Shown piece after piece: positions 15,474 to 23,909 of a stretch of 64,000 nt of DNA (its first letter is position 1; each line of letters starts with the position of its first letter). The stretch covers positions 1 to 64,000 of the forward strand of contig DAOUHE010000290.1 in assembly GCA_034428715.1 (NCBI GenBank), in the 5' to 3' direction. This DNA comes from Io17-Chloro-G2 sp034428715. Its GTDB lineage: Bacteria; Chloroflexota; Dehalococcoidia; Lucifugimonadales; UBA3495. The notes beneath the pieces are model-generated. The model searched no databases and had not been told where the DNA came from. It was given only the letters and a program-made list of their open reading frames with translations. The position numbers and the translations under genes were made by a program.

Positions 15474-16769
15474 ATGCGAGTCCTGCTTATCGCCACCAAC
15501 CGTCACCACCGCCTTATGAGCCGAATGGATGCTAGGCCATTGCCCATCGGCCTGGCCTACGTCGCGGGCCACCTGGACCGCAACCGCCACACGCTGAAAG
15601 TCTTGGACCTTATGTTTTCCCATGACTACCTGGCCGACGTGGACGCCGCGGTTCAGGAATTTCAGCCCCAGGTGGTGGGAGTCTCAATCCGGAATCTAAG
15701 CAACCACAGCTACATGGACCCACAATGGGCATTGCCCATCAGCAAAGAGGTGATCCAGCGGATCCGCTCCCAAAGCCAGGCCACCATCGTTTGCGGCGGA
15801 CCGGCCGTCAGCCTGTTCCCCAAGGAATTATTCAACTATATGGAGCCTGACCTTGCCATAGCTGGAGACGCCGGGGAAACCTTCGCAGAGCTGATGGATT
15901 ACCTGGACGACGGCGGCAGTTCTCACCTTGACCTGCCCGGCCTGGTGTACCGGGAAGGTAGTGAAACCGTCTTCAACGGCGCCCGGTGCGCTTCCAGCTT
16001 CAGCCTGCCGCCTCGCCTGGAAGACCTGGACATGGACAAGTACCGGAAGGCCGGGTTCGGTATAGGTATCCTAACCAAGCTGGGCGATTTCAAATATCCT
16101 ACCGGTTCCACCTCGGGACCCCAGGAGGAAGGCGCTTGGCGGGTCATCCGGCCCATCGACGAGGTGGTCCACGAAGTCAAGGACATGGAGGAACGATTCG
16201 GCCTGAAGAAAGTGTTCTTCATCGACAACGGGTTCAACGTTCCCATGCCCCACGCCAAATCCTTGTGCAACGCGTTGATGGAGGCCGGTCTCAAGCTCCA
16301 TTGGAATACCTGCCTGGCTCCGTTTTCCTGCGACGCCGAAATGGTGGGACTGATGAAACAGGCGGGATGCGCCTTGGTTATCATGGGCAACACCCGTGGA
16401 GACCCCCACGACGGCCCCGGCTTGGCAGACAGTTTGGAGCCCATGGTGGAGACGGCCCGCCTGTGCGAGGAGGCAAACCTCCACTACACCGTGGCCCAAA
16501 CCTTTGGCGAACCGGGAGATACCAGAGAGACGGTGGATCAAAAGCTGGCCTTTTTGAAAAAACTCAAACCCGCCGTGGCCAACCTGAGGGTGGGCGTGAG
16601 CATCATGCCCGGCTCGCCAGTGGCGGCCTTGGCCTTGGAAGAAGGTCTGATCTCCGACGAAGCCGAGCTCATCAAGCCCACTTTCTACATCGCCGAGCCG
16701 GTCAAGGACTGGTTAGTCGACTATCTGAAAGAGGAAGCGGCGCAAAATCCCCGCTGGAACTTGGTTTAG
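15474..16769 (+). CDS. B12-binding/radical-SAM-like protein lacking the cluster cysteines
   Basis: The 431-residue protein follows the layout of B12-binding-domain radical SAM proteins. The first 150 residues form the cobalamin-type Rossmann domain (VLLIATN, PIGLAYVAGHL, VVGVSIRNLSN, IVCGGPAVSLFPKELF). A TIM-barrel-like half follows, with RVIRPIDEVVHEVKDM and KKVFFIDNGFN. Where the family has the CxxxCxxC motif for its 4Fe-4S cluster, this protein reads LTKLGDFKYPTGSTSG, with no cysteine. Only scattered cysteines occur elsewhere. It therefore cannot make a normal SAM radical and may be a repurposed homolog. The start is the ATG at 15474 with GGAGG upstream, not the ATG ten codons earlier. Confidence 0.82.
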   Translation: MRVLLIATNRHHRLMSRMDARPLPIGLAYVAGHLDRNRHTLKVLDLMFSHDYLADVDAAVQEFQPQVVGVSIRNLSNHSYMDPQWALPISKEVIQRIRSQSQATIVCGGPAVSLFPKELFNYMEPDLAIAGDAGETFAELMDYLDDGGSSHLDLPGLVYREGSETVFNGARCASSFSLPPRLEDLDMDKYRKAGFGIGILTKLGDFKYPTGSTSGPQEEGAWRVIRPIDEVVHEVKDMEERFGLKKVFFIDNGFNVPMPHAKSLCNALMEAGLKLHWNTCLAPFSCDAEMVGLMKQAGCALVIMGNTRGDPHDGPGLADSLEPMVETARLCEEANLHYTVAQTFGEPGDTRETVDQKLAFLKKLKPAVANLRVGVSIMPGSPVAALALEEGLISDEAELIKPTFYIAEPVKDWLVDYLKEEAAQNPRWNLV

Positions 16770-16829
16770 ATACCCGGTGAGCGGCGCCAGAGCCAATCCG
16801 GTCTAACAAACCGGCCTAGAGGAATCAAC

Positions 16830-18050
16830 GTGAATACTAGCCTAAGGGACAAATACTGCATCGTCGGCGTGGGCGAGACCGAATACAGCCGTGGCTCTGG
16901 GCGGACCACCCGGGCGTTGGGTGCCATGGCGATACGCAACGCCATGAACGACGCCGGCCTCGGACCCAACGACGTGGACGGCATGTTGAGCTACCACGGC
17001 GGCGACTCCACCCCTTCCACGGCCATCATGTACGACCTGGGGATGCGGCCCAACTTCTACATGGACTGCTCCGGCGGCGGCTCTAGCACCGAGGCGCTGG
17101 TGGGCCTGGCCATGGGCGCCATCGAAGCCGGCATGGCCGACACCGTGGCGATATTCCGGTCAATGAACGGCTACTCCAACATTCGCATCGGCGGAACCGG
17201 CGCCAGGGCTTCAGCTCCCATCGGCGGTCCAGATCTGATGAAGCGGCCCTATGGAATGATCAGCGCCGTCCAGCAGTTCGCATTCACCTTCACGCGGCAC
17301 ATGATGGAATACGGCGTCACCAGCGAGCAACTGGCCCACATCAAAGCGGCCCATAGCAACCACGCCAGCAACAACCCCAAAGCCTTGATGAAACAGCGGG
17401 TCACCGTTGAAGACGTGCTCAACTCCCGCTGGATCATCCGCCCGGTGGCCCATTTGTTCGACTGCTGTTTGGAAACCGATAATGCCACCTGCGTCATCGT
17501 CACCTCGGCGGAGCGGGCAAGGGACCTGAAGCAAAGGCCCATCCATATCCTGGGGGTTCAAGGGCGAGGCACCAAGCCCGGCGGCGACTTCCACTATCAA
17601 CACGGCCCCATCTCCAGGGTGGCCGGCCACTACGTGGGCCCCCGGGTGTTTGAATCGGCAGGCGTGACCCACGACGATATCGACGTCACCGGCTGCTACG
17701 ACGCCTTCACCTACACGGTGCTGCTGCAGTTTGAGGACTACGGCTGGTGTAAAAAAGGCGAGGGCAAAGACTACGTGTCCAGCGGCATCATCAACCTGGG
17801 CGGACAACGTCCCAACAACACCAGCGGCGGACACCTTTGCGAGGGTTACACCCACGGGATGAACATGGTTATCGAGAACGTCCGCCAGTTGCGGGGCATG
17901 GTGGACGACTACTGTCCTCAAACCGCGGAAGGAATTCACACCTACGATTACTCCGAAGGCAAATGCCGTCAGGTAAAGGACGCCAATATCAGCATGAACA
18001 TGGGTTGGGGCACGCCCGCCGTCGGCAGTTCCCTCATCATGAGGAGGTAG
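16830..18050 (+). CDS. Thiolase-like protein (SCP-x/lipid-transfer type)
   Basis: The 406-residue protein is a full-length member of the SCP-x thiolase family, which cleaves beta-keto-acyl-CoA, often in steroid or branched side-chain degradation. It starts DKYCIVGVGETEYSRGSGRT. The nucleophile region reads FYMDCSGGGSSTEAL with Cys80. The C-terminal part has VTGCYDAFTYTVLLQFEDYG and GGHLCEGYTHGMN, where the catalytic His and Cys of the family lie. A DUF35 zinc-ribbon gene follows after five bases, the usual obligate partner. The pair is the intact counterpart of the ruined thiolase next to DUF35 at 8.3-9.0 kb. Confidence 0.87.
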   Translation: MNTSLRDKYCIVGVGETEYSRGSGRTTRALGAMAIRNAMNDAGLGPNDVDGMLSYHGGDSTPSTAIMYDLGMRPNFYMDCSGGGSSTEALVGLAMGAIEAGMADTVAIFRSMNGYSNIRIGGTGARASAPIGGPDLMKRPYGMISAVQQFAFTFTRHMMEYGVTSEQLAHIKAAHSNHASNNPKALMKQRVTVEDVLNSRWIIRPVAHLFDCCLETDNATCVIVTSAERARDLKQRPIHILGVQGRGTKPGGDFHYQHGPISRVAGHYVGPRVFESAGVTHDDIDVTGCYDAFTYTVLLQFEDYGWCKKGEGKDYVSSGIINLGGQRPNNTSGGHLCEGYTHGMNMVIENVRQLRGMVDDYCPQTAEGIHTYDYSEGKCRQVKDANISMNMGWGTPAVGSSLIMRR

Positions 18051-18055
18051 ATCAG

Positions 18056-18559
18056 TTGCCGGTTTACGAATACCGCGGAATCAGTATCAATATCTCGGAC
18101 AACGATAGCGAGTACAAGGGCTACTTCGAAGCCGCCGCGGAGCACCGCCTGGTGGTTAAAAAGTGCTCGTCCTGCGGTCTTCTGCGCGGGGAGCCCGGTC
18201 CCGGCTGCCCCTGGTGCACCTCCCTGGATTGGGAGTGGCAACAGGTCAGTGGAAAGGGAACCATCTACAGCTACCAGATCGTGGCCCACACCGTGGTGCC
18301 CAGCTTCCGCGATTGGGCGCCGTTCCCCATAGTGCTAGTGGAGTTGGACGAACAAAGCGGCCAGCCCGGCCCGGGTGACGGCCTGCGCATCATCGCCAAC
18401 CTGATGGACCAGGACATGCAGCCCGAAAAAGAAGAGAACGTAGCCATCGGCAGCCGTGTAGAGGTGGTGTTCTACGACGGCGAAGCCGGATTCTCCCTGC
18501 CCCAATTCAGGCTAACCGGCGAGCCCCCCACCGGGCAGGTCTGGCGGCATTCGGTGTAA
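18056..18559 (+). CDS. DUF35 OB-fold/zinc-ribbon thiolase partner
   Basis: I start this 167-residue protein at the TTG at 18056, eight bases after a GGAGG that overlaps the end of the thiolase gene; no ATG fits. It has the acyl-binding N-terminal helix, a zinc ribbon with CSSC and CPWC (about 40-60) and the OB fold beginning VSGKGTIYSYQIVAHTV. Coupled translation with the thiolase fits a stable complex that binds the CoA substrate. Its last 43 codons have been duplicated as a decayed copy at 19199-19331, on the far side of a toxin-antitoxin module. Confidence 0.87.
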   Translation: MPVYEYRGISINISDNDSEYKGYFEAAAEHRLVVKKCSSCGLLRGEPGPGCPWCTSLDWEWQQVSGKGTIYSYQIVAHTVVPSFRDWAPFPIVLVELDEQSGQPGPGDGLRIIANLMDQDMQPEKEENVAIGSRVEVVFYDGEAGFSLPQFRLTGEPPTGQVWRHSV

Positions 18560-18628
18560 CCTGGCACTGCCCGGCCGGTCGCCTCGGCCTACCTTGAATA
18601 GTTGTTACGTGAAGGGTAGGATGAAGTC

Positions 18629-18856
18629 ATGTTGGATTGGTCTTTATGTCCAGAGGTCGAGCGTGACCCCTTGCGCCTGGGGGGTGCCTGGGTGTTTCGC
18701 GGCACCCGCGTTCCGGTTTTGGCTCTCTTTGAAAATCTGGAGGATGGAGTCCAGATAGCTCAGTTCGTGGAGTGGTTCCAAGGTGTCAATATCGAGCAGG
18801 CGCGTGGAGTTCTCGACCATGCAGCCAAAAGCCTGGCGGTGTCCCAGGCCGTCTGA
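18629..18856 (+). CDS. DUF433-family antitoxin
   Basis: This 75-residue protein is of the DUF433 family, small winged-helix-like antitoxins found next to PIN-like toxins. The family core reads DPLRLGGAWVFRGTRVPV followed by an ENLEDGVQIAQFVEWF helix. It is directly followed, with no gap, by the DUF5615 gene. The pair sits just after the DUF35 gene and before a duplicated fragment of that gene's end, so it was probably inserted there. Confidence 0.85.
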   Translation: MLDWSLCPEVERDPLRLGGAWVFRGTRVPVLALFENLEDGVQIAQFVEWFQGVNIEQARGVLDHAAKSLAVSQAV

Positions 18857-19201
18857 GTGCGCATACTTTTCGATCAGGGAACACCGGTACCCCTGCGCGA
18901 ATACCTGACCCAACATCAAGTGGAAACAGCCTTCGAGCGGGGTTGGAGTACCTTGACCAACGGCGAGTTGCTGGCAAGGGCGGAGCAAAAAGGCTTCGAA
19001 ATATCCCTCACAACCGACCGGAACCTGAGCTACCAGCAGAACTTGGGTGCCCTAAGTATCGCCATCGTCGTTCTCTCCTCTACCAGTTGGCCTCGCATCC
19101 AAAAAGCGGCAGCGGCGAGAACCCAAACCATTGATTCGACCGTGCCTGGCAGTTTCCAAGAGGTGGACATCCCATGGGTCCCGCCACTATGCTTGCCGTG
19201 A
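18857..19201 (+). CDS. DUF5615 PIN-like toxin
   Basis: The 114-residue protein starts at the GTG directly after the antitoxin stop. It begins MRILFDQGTPVPLREYL, with the first PIN-like Asp (Asp6), and later has SLTTDRNLSYQQNL with a second Asp. This is the usual DUF5615 layout, a reduced PIN-like fold expected to be an RNase toxin. The final residues (EVDIPWVPPLCLP) end where the duplicated DUF35 fragment begins, so the natural C-terminus may have been altered at the junction. GTG adjacent to TGA suggests translational coupling. Confidence 0.82.
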   Translation: MRILFDQGTPVPLREYLTQHQVETAFERGWSTLTNGELLARAEQKGFEISLTTDRNLSYQQNLGALSIAIVVLSSTSWPRIQKAAAARTQTIDSTVPGSFQEVDIPWVPPLCLP

Positions 19202-19331
19202 AGGAAGAGAAGGTCACCATGGCCAGCGGGTCCAGTTGGTGTCTTGCGACGGTGATGCCGGATTATCCCTGCCTCAATTCAGGCTAACCCGCGAGCTCCC
19301 CGCCGGACAGGTCTGGCAGCATTCGTTGTAG
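19199..19331 (+). pseudogene. Duplicated 3' fragment of the DUF35 gene
   Basis: The reading frame RVQLVSCDGDAGLSLPQFRL continuing to AGQVWQHSL matches the last part of the DUF35 protein at 18056-18559 (RVEVVFYDGEAGFSLPQFRL ... TGQVWRHSV). A few bases further upstream, KEEKVTMASGS in another frame matches KEENVAIGSR, so a frameshift has occurred. No start is present. The copy and the intact 3' end flank the DUF433/DUF5615 module. Confidence 0.8.
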
Positions 19332-19475
19332 CCCCGGCCTATCGAATTTCTCCAACATTCCATTTTGCGTAACCCTAATTAAACCACCGGTGCGGTGAAC
19401 AGTGACCGGTTTGCGTTATGAAAATAAGTGCCGGAGAATTCCAACATAGGATGACACAGGGGTGGTGAAGTTCAA

Positions 19476-20216
19476 ATGAACCAGCAAGAGATTGATTCGT
19501 TCTCGCAAGAAGTTGTGGAGAAACTGAAGACCTACGTCTATAGATTGAATGACCCGCGAAATGGCGAGACCTTCTATATCGGGAAGGGCCAGGGTAATCG
19601 CGTGTTTGCGCACATCCGCGACGAGCAGAACCTAAAAGGCGATGAACTTGACAACAAACTAACGCGCATCCGGGAGATACACGTCGCAGGCTTTGAAGTA
19701 GCGCACGTTACTCATCGCCACGGAATGGATGACAAGACTGCCATCGTGGTTGAGGCGGCACTCATTGATGCATACCCAGGGCTGATGAACTCAGCCGGCG
19801 GAATTGGAAGTAACGCATACGGGGCGAGACACGCACGGGAGATTGTCAACACCTATGGCGCCAAGCAGGCCGTTTTCAAGCACAAAGCAGTGTTGATCAA
19901 CGTCAATAGAAGCGCCGTTGAGGCCTCATCTTTGTATGAAGCGACGCGTTACGCTTGGAGGATAAACAAGTCCAAGGCGGAGAAAGCTGAAGTCATTCTC
20001 TCCACCGTTCGAGGTCTAATCAAAGAGGCATTCGTCGCGCACGACTGGTTGGAAGCGACAGCAGAAAACTTCCCAGGACGCGAAACCGTGTCCGGGCGTT
20101 TTGGCTTTGCGGGGGCGGCGGCCCCCGACCACATTAAGAAGCTGTACGTAGGTAAGCGCGTGCCTGATAAATACCGCAAGCGTGGCGCGTCTTATCCGAT
20201 CAAGTACACCTGGTAG
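19476..20216 (+). CDS. GIY-YIG domain protein, LEM-3-like
   Basis: The 246-residue protein opens with a helix and then KTYVYRLNDPRNGETFYIGK GQGNRVFAH, which has the spacing of a GIY-YIG nuclease motif (YVY ... YIG) with the following Arg and His. A later VVEAALIDAYPG supplies the Glu of the family active site. The best fit is the LEM-3/Ankle1-type branch of GIY-YIG endonucleases. The C-terminal 120 residues are not recognised; they end in a basic KLYVGKRVPDKYRKRGASY segment that looks like a nucleic-acid binding tail. It has no operon partner and lies among toxin-antitoxin genes, so a defence or mobile role is possible. Confidence 0.65.
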   Translation: MNQQEIDSFSQEVVEKLKTYVYRLNDPRNGETFYIGKGQGNRVFAHIRDEQNLKGDELDNKLTRIREIHVAGFEVAHVTHRHGMDDKTAIVVEAALIDAYPGLMNSAGGIGSNAYGARHAREIVNTYGAKQAVFKHKAVLINVNRSAVEASSLYEATRYAWRINKSKAEKAEVILSTVRGLIKEAFVAHDWLEATAENFPGRETVSGRFGFAGAAAPDHIKKLYVGKRVPDKYRKRGASYPIKYTW

Positions 20217-20316
20217 AATATATTGGTTGAGGCATGTGATGCCCGCCATCCTATGATTGAAACCGAAACTTTTTTTGACCCGTGCTTCCTACTACAACTT
20301 ACAGCGAGGTTACCAG

Positions 20317-20535
20317 ATGCCAGCAAACGCCAAATCACTTGGCATTGACCGCCTTAGCCTGGCCGAACGCATCTTACTCGTAGAAGAGATATGGGATGGT
20401 ATTGCAGATGAGGCCGATGCAATAGAAGTCCCTCAGTCCCATAAGGACGAACTCGACCGCCGGATTGCGGAGCATGCCGCCGATCCGAACTCCGGAGCGA
20501 GTTGGGAGCACGTTAAAAACCAGATGGATAAGTAG
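20317..20535 (+). CDS. Addiction-module antitoxin (TIGR02574 type), orphan
   Basis: Starting at the ATG at 20317 (GAGG ten bases before), this 72-residue protein matches the small alpha-helical family called putative addiction module component: LGIDRLSLAERILLVEEIWD (10-29) followed by a Glu- and Asp-rich middle and LDRRIAEHAADPNSGASWE. Its usual partner is a RelE/ParE toxin directly downstream. Here the next genes are HicB and HicA, so the cognate toxin is missing. Twenty extra in-frame codons upstream are unlikely to be used. Confidence 0.78.
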   Translation: MPANAKSLGIDRLSLAERILLVEEIWDGIADEADAIEVPQSHKDELDRRIAEHAADPNSGASWEHVKNQMDK

Positions 20536-20570
20536 CGAATATCCGCGACTTGACGACGAGGCGACCATCA

Positions 20571-20813
20571 ATGTTAACCAAATATATACAGACTGCCCTA
20601 CGCCAGGCCAAATATGAGATTTTGGATGACGACGGCTCATTCTATGGAGAAATTCCCTCCTGCAACGGAGTTTACGCCAACGCCGCCACCCTTGAAGAAT
20701 GCCGTGAGCAAATAGAAGAGGTACTGGAGGAGTGGATCTTATTCCGAGTCTTCAAGAATCTCCCCTTGCCGGTGGTTAACGGAGTCGAGTTAACCATCAG
20801 AGAAATTGCTTAG
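20571..20813 (+). CDS. HicB-family antitoxin
   Basis: The 80-residue protein has the partial RNase-H-like fold of HicB antitoxins: KYIQTALRQAKYEILDDDGS, then FYGEIPSCNGVYANAATLEE, and a helix EQIEEVLEEWILFRV. This short form lacks a separate DNA-binding domain beyond the fold. The gene ends one base into the HicA start (TAGTG overlap), an antitoxin-first order opposite to the common hicAB arrangement but frequent in other phyla. GAGG is upstream of the ATG at 20571. Confidence 0.88.
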   Translation: MLTKYIQTALRQAKYEILDDDGSFYGEIPSCNGVYANAATLEECREQIEEVLEEWILFRVFKNLPLPVVNGVELTIREIA

Positions 20814-21031
20814 TGCCCCGTTTTGGTCCAATCACACGTCAGGATCTGATCAGGTATTTTCGACTCTTGGAATTTGAAGGCCCGTACTCTGGTGGCAGGC
20901 ATCAGTTCATGGCCAAGGATGACATCACCATCTGGATTCCTAACCCGCACCGAGGGGATATCGGAAGAGACCTACTCTCGAGGATACTACGCCAAGCACA
21001 CATCAGCCGGGATGACTGGGAAAATCTCTAG
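20813..21031 (+). CDS. HicA-family mRNA interferase toxin
   Basis: This 72-residue HicA protein is a double-stranded-RNA-binding-fold toxin that cleaves mRNA. It carries PITRQDLIRYFRLLEFEGPY, then GGRHQFMA with the catalytic His29, and IPNPHRGDIGRDLLSRILRQ. The GTG start overlaps the last base of the hicB stop, so translation is coupled. The length and motif order are normal for the family, and the module is likely functional. Confidence 0.9.
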   Translation: MPRFGPITRQDLIRYFRLLEFEGPYSGGRHQFMAKDDITIWIPNPHRGDIGRDLLSRILRQAHISRDDWENL

Positions 21032-21079
21032 AGGGATTTGTGGCGCCCGATCATCCGCCCCAGACTGAAGGAGCCCTAA

Positions 21080-21433
21080 TTGGTAAAACTCATAAGTTTC
21101 GACATCGATGGCACGCTGGAATTCGGTGACCCGCCGGGACCCATAACCCTGGAAATGGTGCGGAATGCCCGGGATTTGGGATATATCATCGGAAGTTGCT
21201 CCGACAGGACGGTCAGCAATCAAAACCGCCTTTGGACTGAGCACAGCGTATCCGTCGCCTTTACGGTATTAAAGCACCAATTGGGAGAAGTTAAGGCCCA
21301 GTTTTTGGCCGAGGAATACTATCACATCGGTGATACAGATTTGGACGAGTACTATTCGGTAAAAGCCGGGTTTTCGTTCCTACGGGCCAACGCGTCTGCT
21401 TCCTTGGTGTTAGGATTGAACGCCCCCACCTGA
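21080..21433 (+). CDS. HAD-superfamily hydrolase, small capless form
   Basis: This 117-residue protein begins with the HAD motif I FDIDGTLEFG (two Asp), has motif II Ser in IIGSCSDRT, a Lys-containing LKHQLGEVK, and motif IV GDTDLDEYYS. It lacks a cap domain, so it would act on a phosphate group of a large or exposed substrate, if active. The start is a TTG (21080), since no ATG lies before motif I. The gene directly precedes an oxidoreductase on the same strand. The C-terminal LVLGLNAPT suggests it ends naturally. The substrate is unknown. Confidence 0.75.
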   Translation: MVKLISFDIDGTLEFGDPPGPITLEMVRNARDLGYIIGSCSDRTVSNQNRLWTEHSVSVAFTVLKHQLGEVKAQFLAEEYYHIGDTDLDEYYSVKAGFSFLRANASASLVLGLNAPT

Positions 21434-21487
21434 TTCTTCTTGACCACCATCCCCAATTGGCAAAAAATCTTGATGCGGGAAATTGGC

Positions 21488-22609
21488 ATGACAAGCCCGG
21501 AAGTAGTAGTGATAGGCGCCGGTGTGGTAGGTGCGTCGATCGGGTATCACCTGGCTAAATCAGGGGTGCCAGTGGCCATTATCGACCGTGACCACCCTGG
21601 GTCCCGGACATCGAAGGTATCATTCGCGTGGATCAACGCGTTGGGTAAGCGGCCGCAGCACTACCACCATTTCAGCCGGTTAGCGGTGGATGCCTACACC
21701 CCATTGCTGGAAGAGCTGGGCCCCAACTCCGGCATCGGCGAGGGCGGAGGGCTCCACTGGCCGGCGCCAGGAGACCAGGGTGTAGCGGACATACGACGCT
21801 TGGCCTCGGAACTGGACGATCTGGACTATCCCTACCAAATGCTGACACGCCAAGAAGCCGCGGAATTGGAACCCAATTTTCACGTTGACAGTATCGAGGG
21901 CCCAATTTTATACGCCCCCATCGAGCGTTGGGCCGATGGCGACCTGCTGGCTCGCTCTCTTGTGGAAGGTGCCGCCAACAATGGGGCCATGGTGATAGCG
22001 CCATGCTCGGTCAGGGAAATAGTCGCCCAGGGCGGCAAGGTGACCGGCGTATCCACCGCCAGCGGATTCATACCGGCGGCCACCGTGGTAGTCGCCTCTG
22101 GCAACGCCTCCGTGGGGCTGCTGGCACCTTTGGGGTACCAGTTGCCGTTGGACCGGGTGGTCGGAGTACTGGCAGTAGTGTCCGCCCCTTCGGACCTGGT
22201 AAAAAGAGTGCTGTACCCTGGGCAGTATCACATACGCCCAATGACCGGCGGCCGTGTGGCAATTGGATCGCGAGAGATGGATTTTTTGGCCGACGAAGAC
22301 ACAGATGCCTCCGGCCCGCCTTCTTGGGCTGACCAGTTGTTAAGGATGGCCCAGCAGGACTGCCCGCGCTTGGAATCAGCCCGGGTTGAGGAGCTACGTG
22401 TGGGAGCAAGGCCTATGCCCAGCGACGGACTGCCGATCATAGGGTACGTTCCAGGGGTAGAAGGCGCTTATGTAGCCACGATGCACAGCGGCGTTTCCTT
22501 GGCTACCATCGTGGGCCAAACCGTCACGGAGGAGATAACTTTAGGGCGAGCGCCCGCCCTGCTTGAACCATACCGCCCAGTGCGATTCGCCGGCGCAGAC
22601 TACCTCTGA
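21488..22609 (+). CDS. FAD-dependent oxidoreductase, DAO/glycine-oxidase type
   Basis: The protein is of the D-amino-acid oxidase/glycine oxidase family. It has the FAD-binding VVVIGAGVVGASIGYHLAKS motif just after the chosen start, and a C-terminal RPMPSDGLPIIGYVPGVEG followed by ATMHSGVSLAT, the usual FAD-contacting segment. With the ATG at 21488 it has 373 residues. An earlier in-frame TTG start would add 16 residues. Family members oxidise amino acids or N-methylated amines; the substrate is not evident. It is close behind the HAD gene, likely in the same transcript. Confidence 0.83.
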   Translation: MTSPEVVVIGAGVVGASIGYHLAKSGVPVAIIDRDHPGSRTSKVSFAWINALGKRPQHYHHFSRLAVDAYTPLLEELGPNSGIGEGGGLHWPAPGDQGVADIRRLASELDDLDYPYQMLTRQEAAELEPNFHVDSIEGPILYAPIERWADGDLLARSLVEGAANNGAMVIAPCSVREIVAQGGKVTGVSTASGFIPAATVVVASGNASVGLLAPLGYQLPLDRVVGVLAVVSAPSDLVKRVLYPGQYHIRPMTGGRVAIGSREMDFLADEDTDASGPPSWADQLLRMAQQDCPRLESARVEELRVGARPMPSDGLPIIGYVPGVEGAYVATMHSGVSLATIVGQTVTEEITLGRAPALLEPYRPVRFAGADYL

Positions 22610-22673
22610 GAATCTGCTATAGATGTTTAGCAATCTTTATTAAATTACTCGAACACCCGGCAACGCTGGGAGC

Positions 22674-23687
22674 CTAGCCGGATGAACTCCCGCCGGCTTC
22701 TCGTTTTCCCACCGGGCCTACCCCGTTTTCACCTTGTCCGAGGATCTCGGCATCAATTTGCTGCTCCGGGGGCTGCTCTGGCCCGGGTGGCGGATAGATT
22801 CGGCCCTCGTCGGCGGCTACCGCTCCCTCCATAGCTTGGATAGCTACTTCGATCTGGCCATCGTCGGGCACCCTGGTGGTGAGTTTCTGCAGCAGTAGTC
22901 CGGGCCCGGCTACAGCCCTGCCGATCAACCCTTGTTGGTGCGCCCCCGCATACCTGATGATCTCGTAGCTGATGCCGGCCACCAGCGGGATCAGGGCGAT
23001 ACGGGAGATGATCCGCCACTCCAGGGGCGGCCGGGGGAACAAGGCAAAGACCAAGATGGACACCAGCAGCACGGTCAACAAGAACGCGGTGCCGCAACGC
23101 GGGTGGGGCGTGCTGAATTTCCGCACATTTTCCACGATCAACGGCAAGCCAGCTTCAAAAGTGTGCACGGCCATGTGCTCTGCGCCGTGATAGGCGAAAA
23201 CACGTTTGATATCACGAAAAAGGCCGATACCCCCGACGTAAGCCACCAGGAAGACTAGCCTGATGGCTCCTTCAACCAGGTTGCTCAGCTGGTCCCAGGG
23301 GATGAACGGGTCTAGCGCGCGGACGATTAACAGCGGGCCCAGGAAGAAGATGGCGATTCCCAACGATAACGAAAAGGCGATTGCGCCGGCCATAAACCAG
23401 CCGGACAACTCTTGGTCCCCTCCATCTTGATCGTCAACCGCTGCCATGGAAGCCGATTTATTTAAGGCCTTCATACCAAGCATCAGGGTTTCCAAGAGCA
23501 CCACCACACCCCTGACCAGGGGGACACGCCGTACGCCACCGGTGAACAAACTGTTCAGCGGCTCGCTGTGGTAAAAGATCCTGCCGTCCTGGCGGCGCAC
23601 GGCCAGGCTCAAGAACCGCCTGCCACGTATCATCACGCCTTCGATGACCGCTTGCCCGCCGTAGGTGAAACGAGTTTGGTCGGCCAA
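22674..23687 (-). CDS. DUF1385 membrane protein (YqhQ type)
   Basis: This 337-residue protein has the DUF1385 signature at its start (FTYGGQAVIEGVMIRGRRFL), a putative metal-dependent or redox-like family that is often encoded beside rpmE and prmC. Hydrophobic segments are at about 55-75, 95-125, 135-160 and 200-240, so it is a multi-span membrane protein. HGAEHMAVHTFE is a conserved histidine-rich stretch that could bind a metal. The C-terminal 60 residues are proline- and glutamate-rich and poorly conserved. It lies 222 bases downstream of rpmE on the same strand. Its function is not established. Confidence 0.85.
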   Translation of the reverse strand: MADQTRFTYGGQAVIEGVMIRGRRFLSLAVRRQDGRIFYHSEPLNSLFTGGVRRVPLVRGVVVLLETLMLGMKALNKSASMAAVDDQDGGDQELSGWFMAGAIAFSLSLGIAIFFLGPLLIVRALDPFIPWDQLSNLVEGAIRLVFLVAYVGGIGLFRDIKRVFAYHGAEHMAVHTFEAGLPLIVENVRKFSTPHPRCGTAFLLTVLLVSILVFALFPRPPLEWRIISRIALIPLVAGISYEIIRYAGAHQQGLIGRAVAGPGLLLQKLTTRVPDDGQIEVAIQAMEGAVAADEGRIYPPPGPEQPPEQQIDAEILGQGENGVGPVGKREAGGSSSG

Positions 23688-23909
23688 TGGCTAATCCGCT
23701 CCTGTTTGACGTTTGGGGATCATGGTGTGGACGCAGGCCTATGTTTTGACCTGCCGGCTTCAACCCAGGCCGGGTTTAACCAGGATAGCACACAGGTGAT
23801 ACATAGTCGCAGAACAAATGTACACCCCGCCGACGATTCATCGATCGTCGGCGTAGGAATATCGTCACCGAACTAGTGGGGTTTAGCAGTTCAAACAGGG
23901 GGGTGGCGC

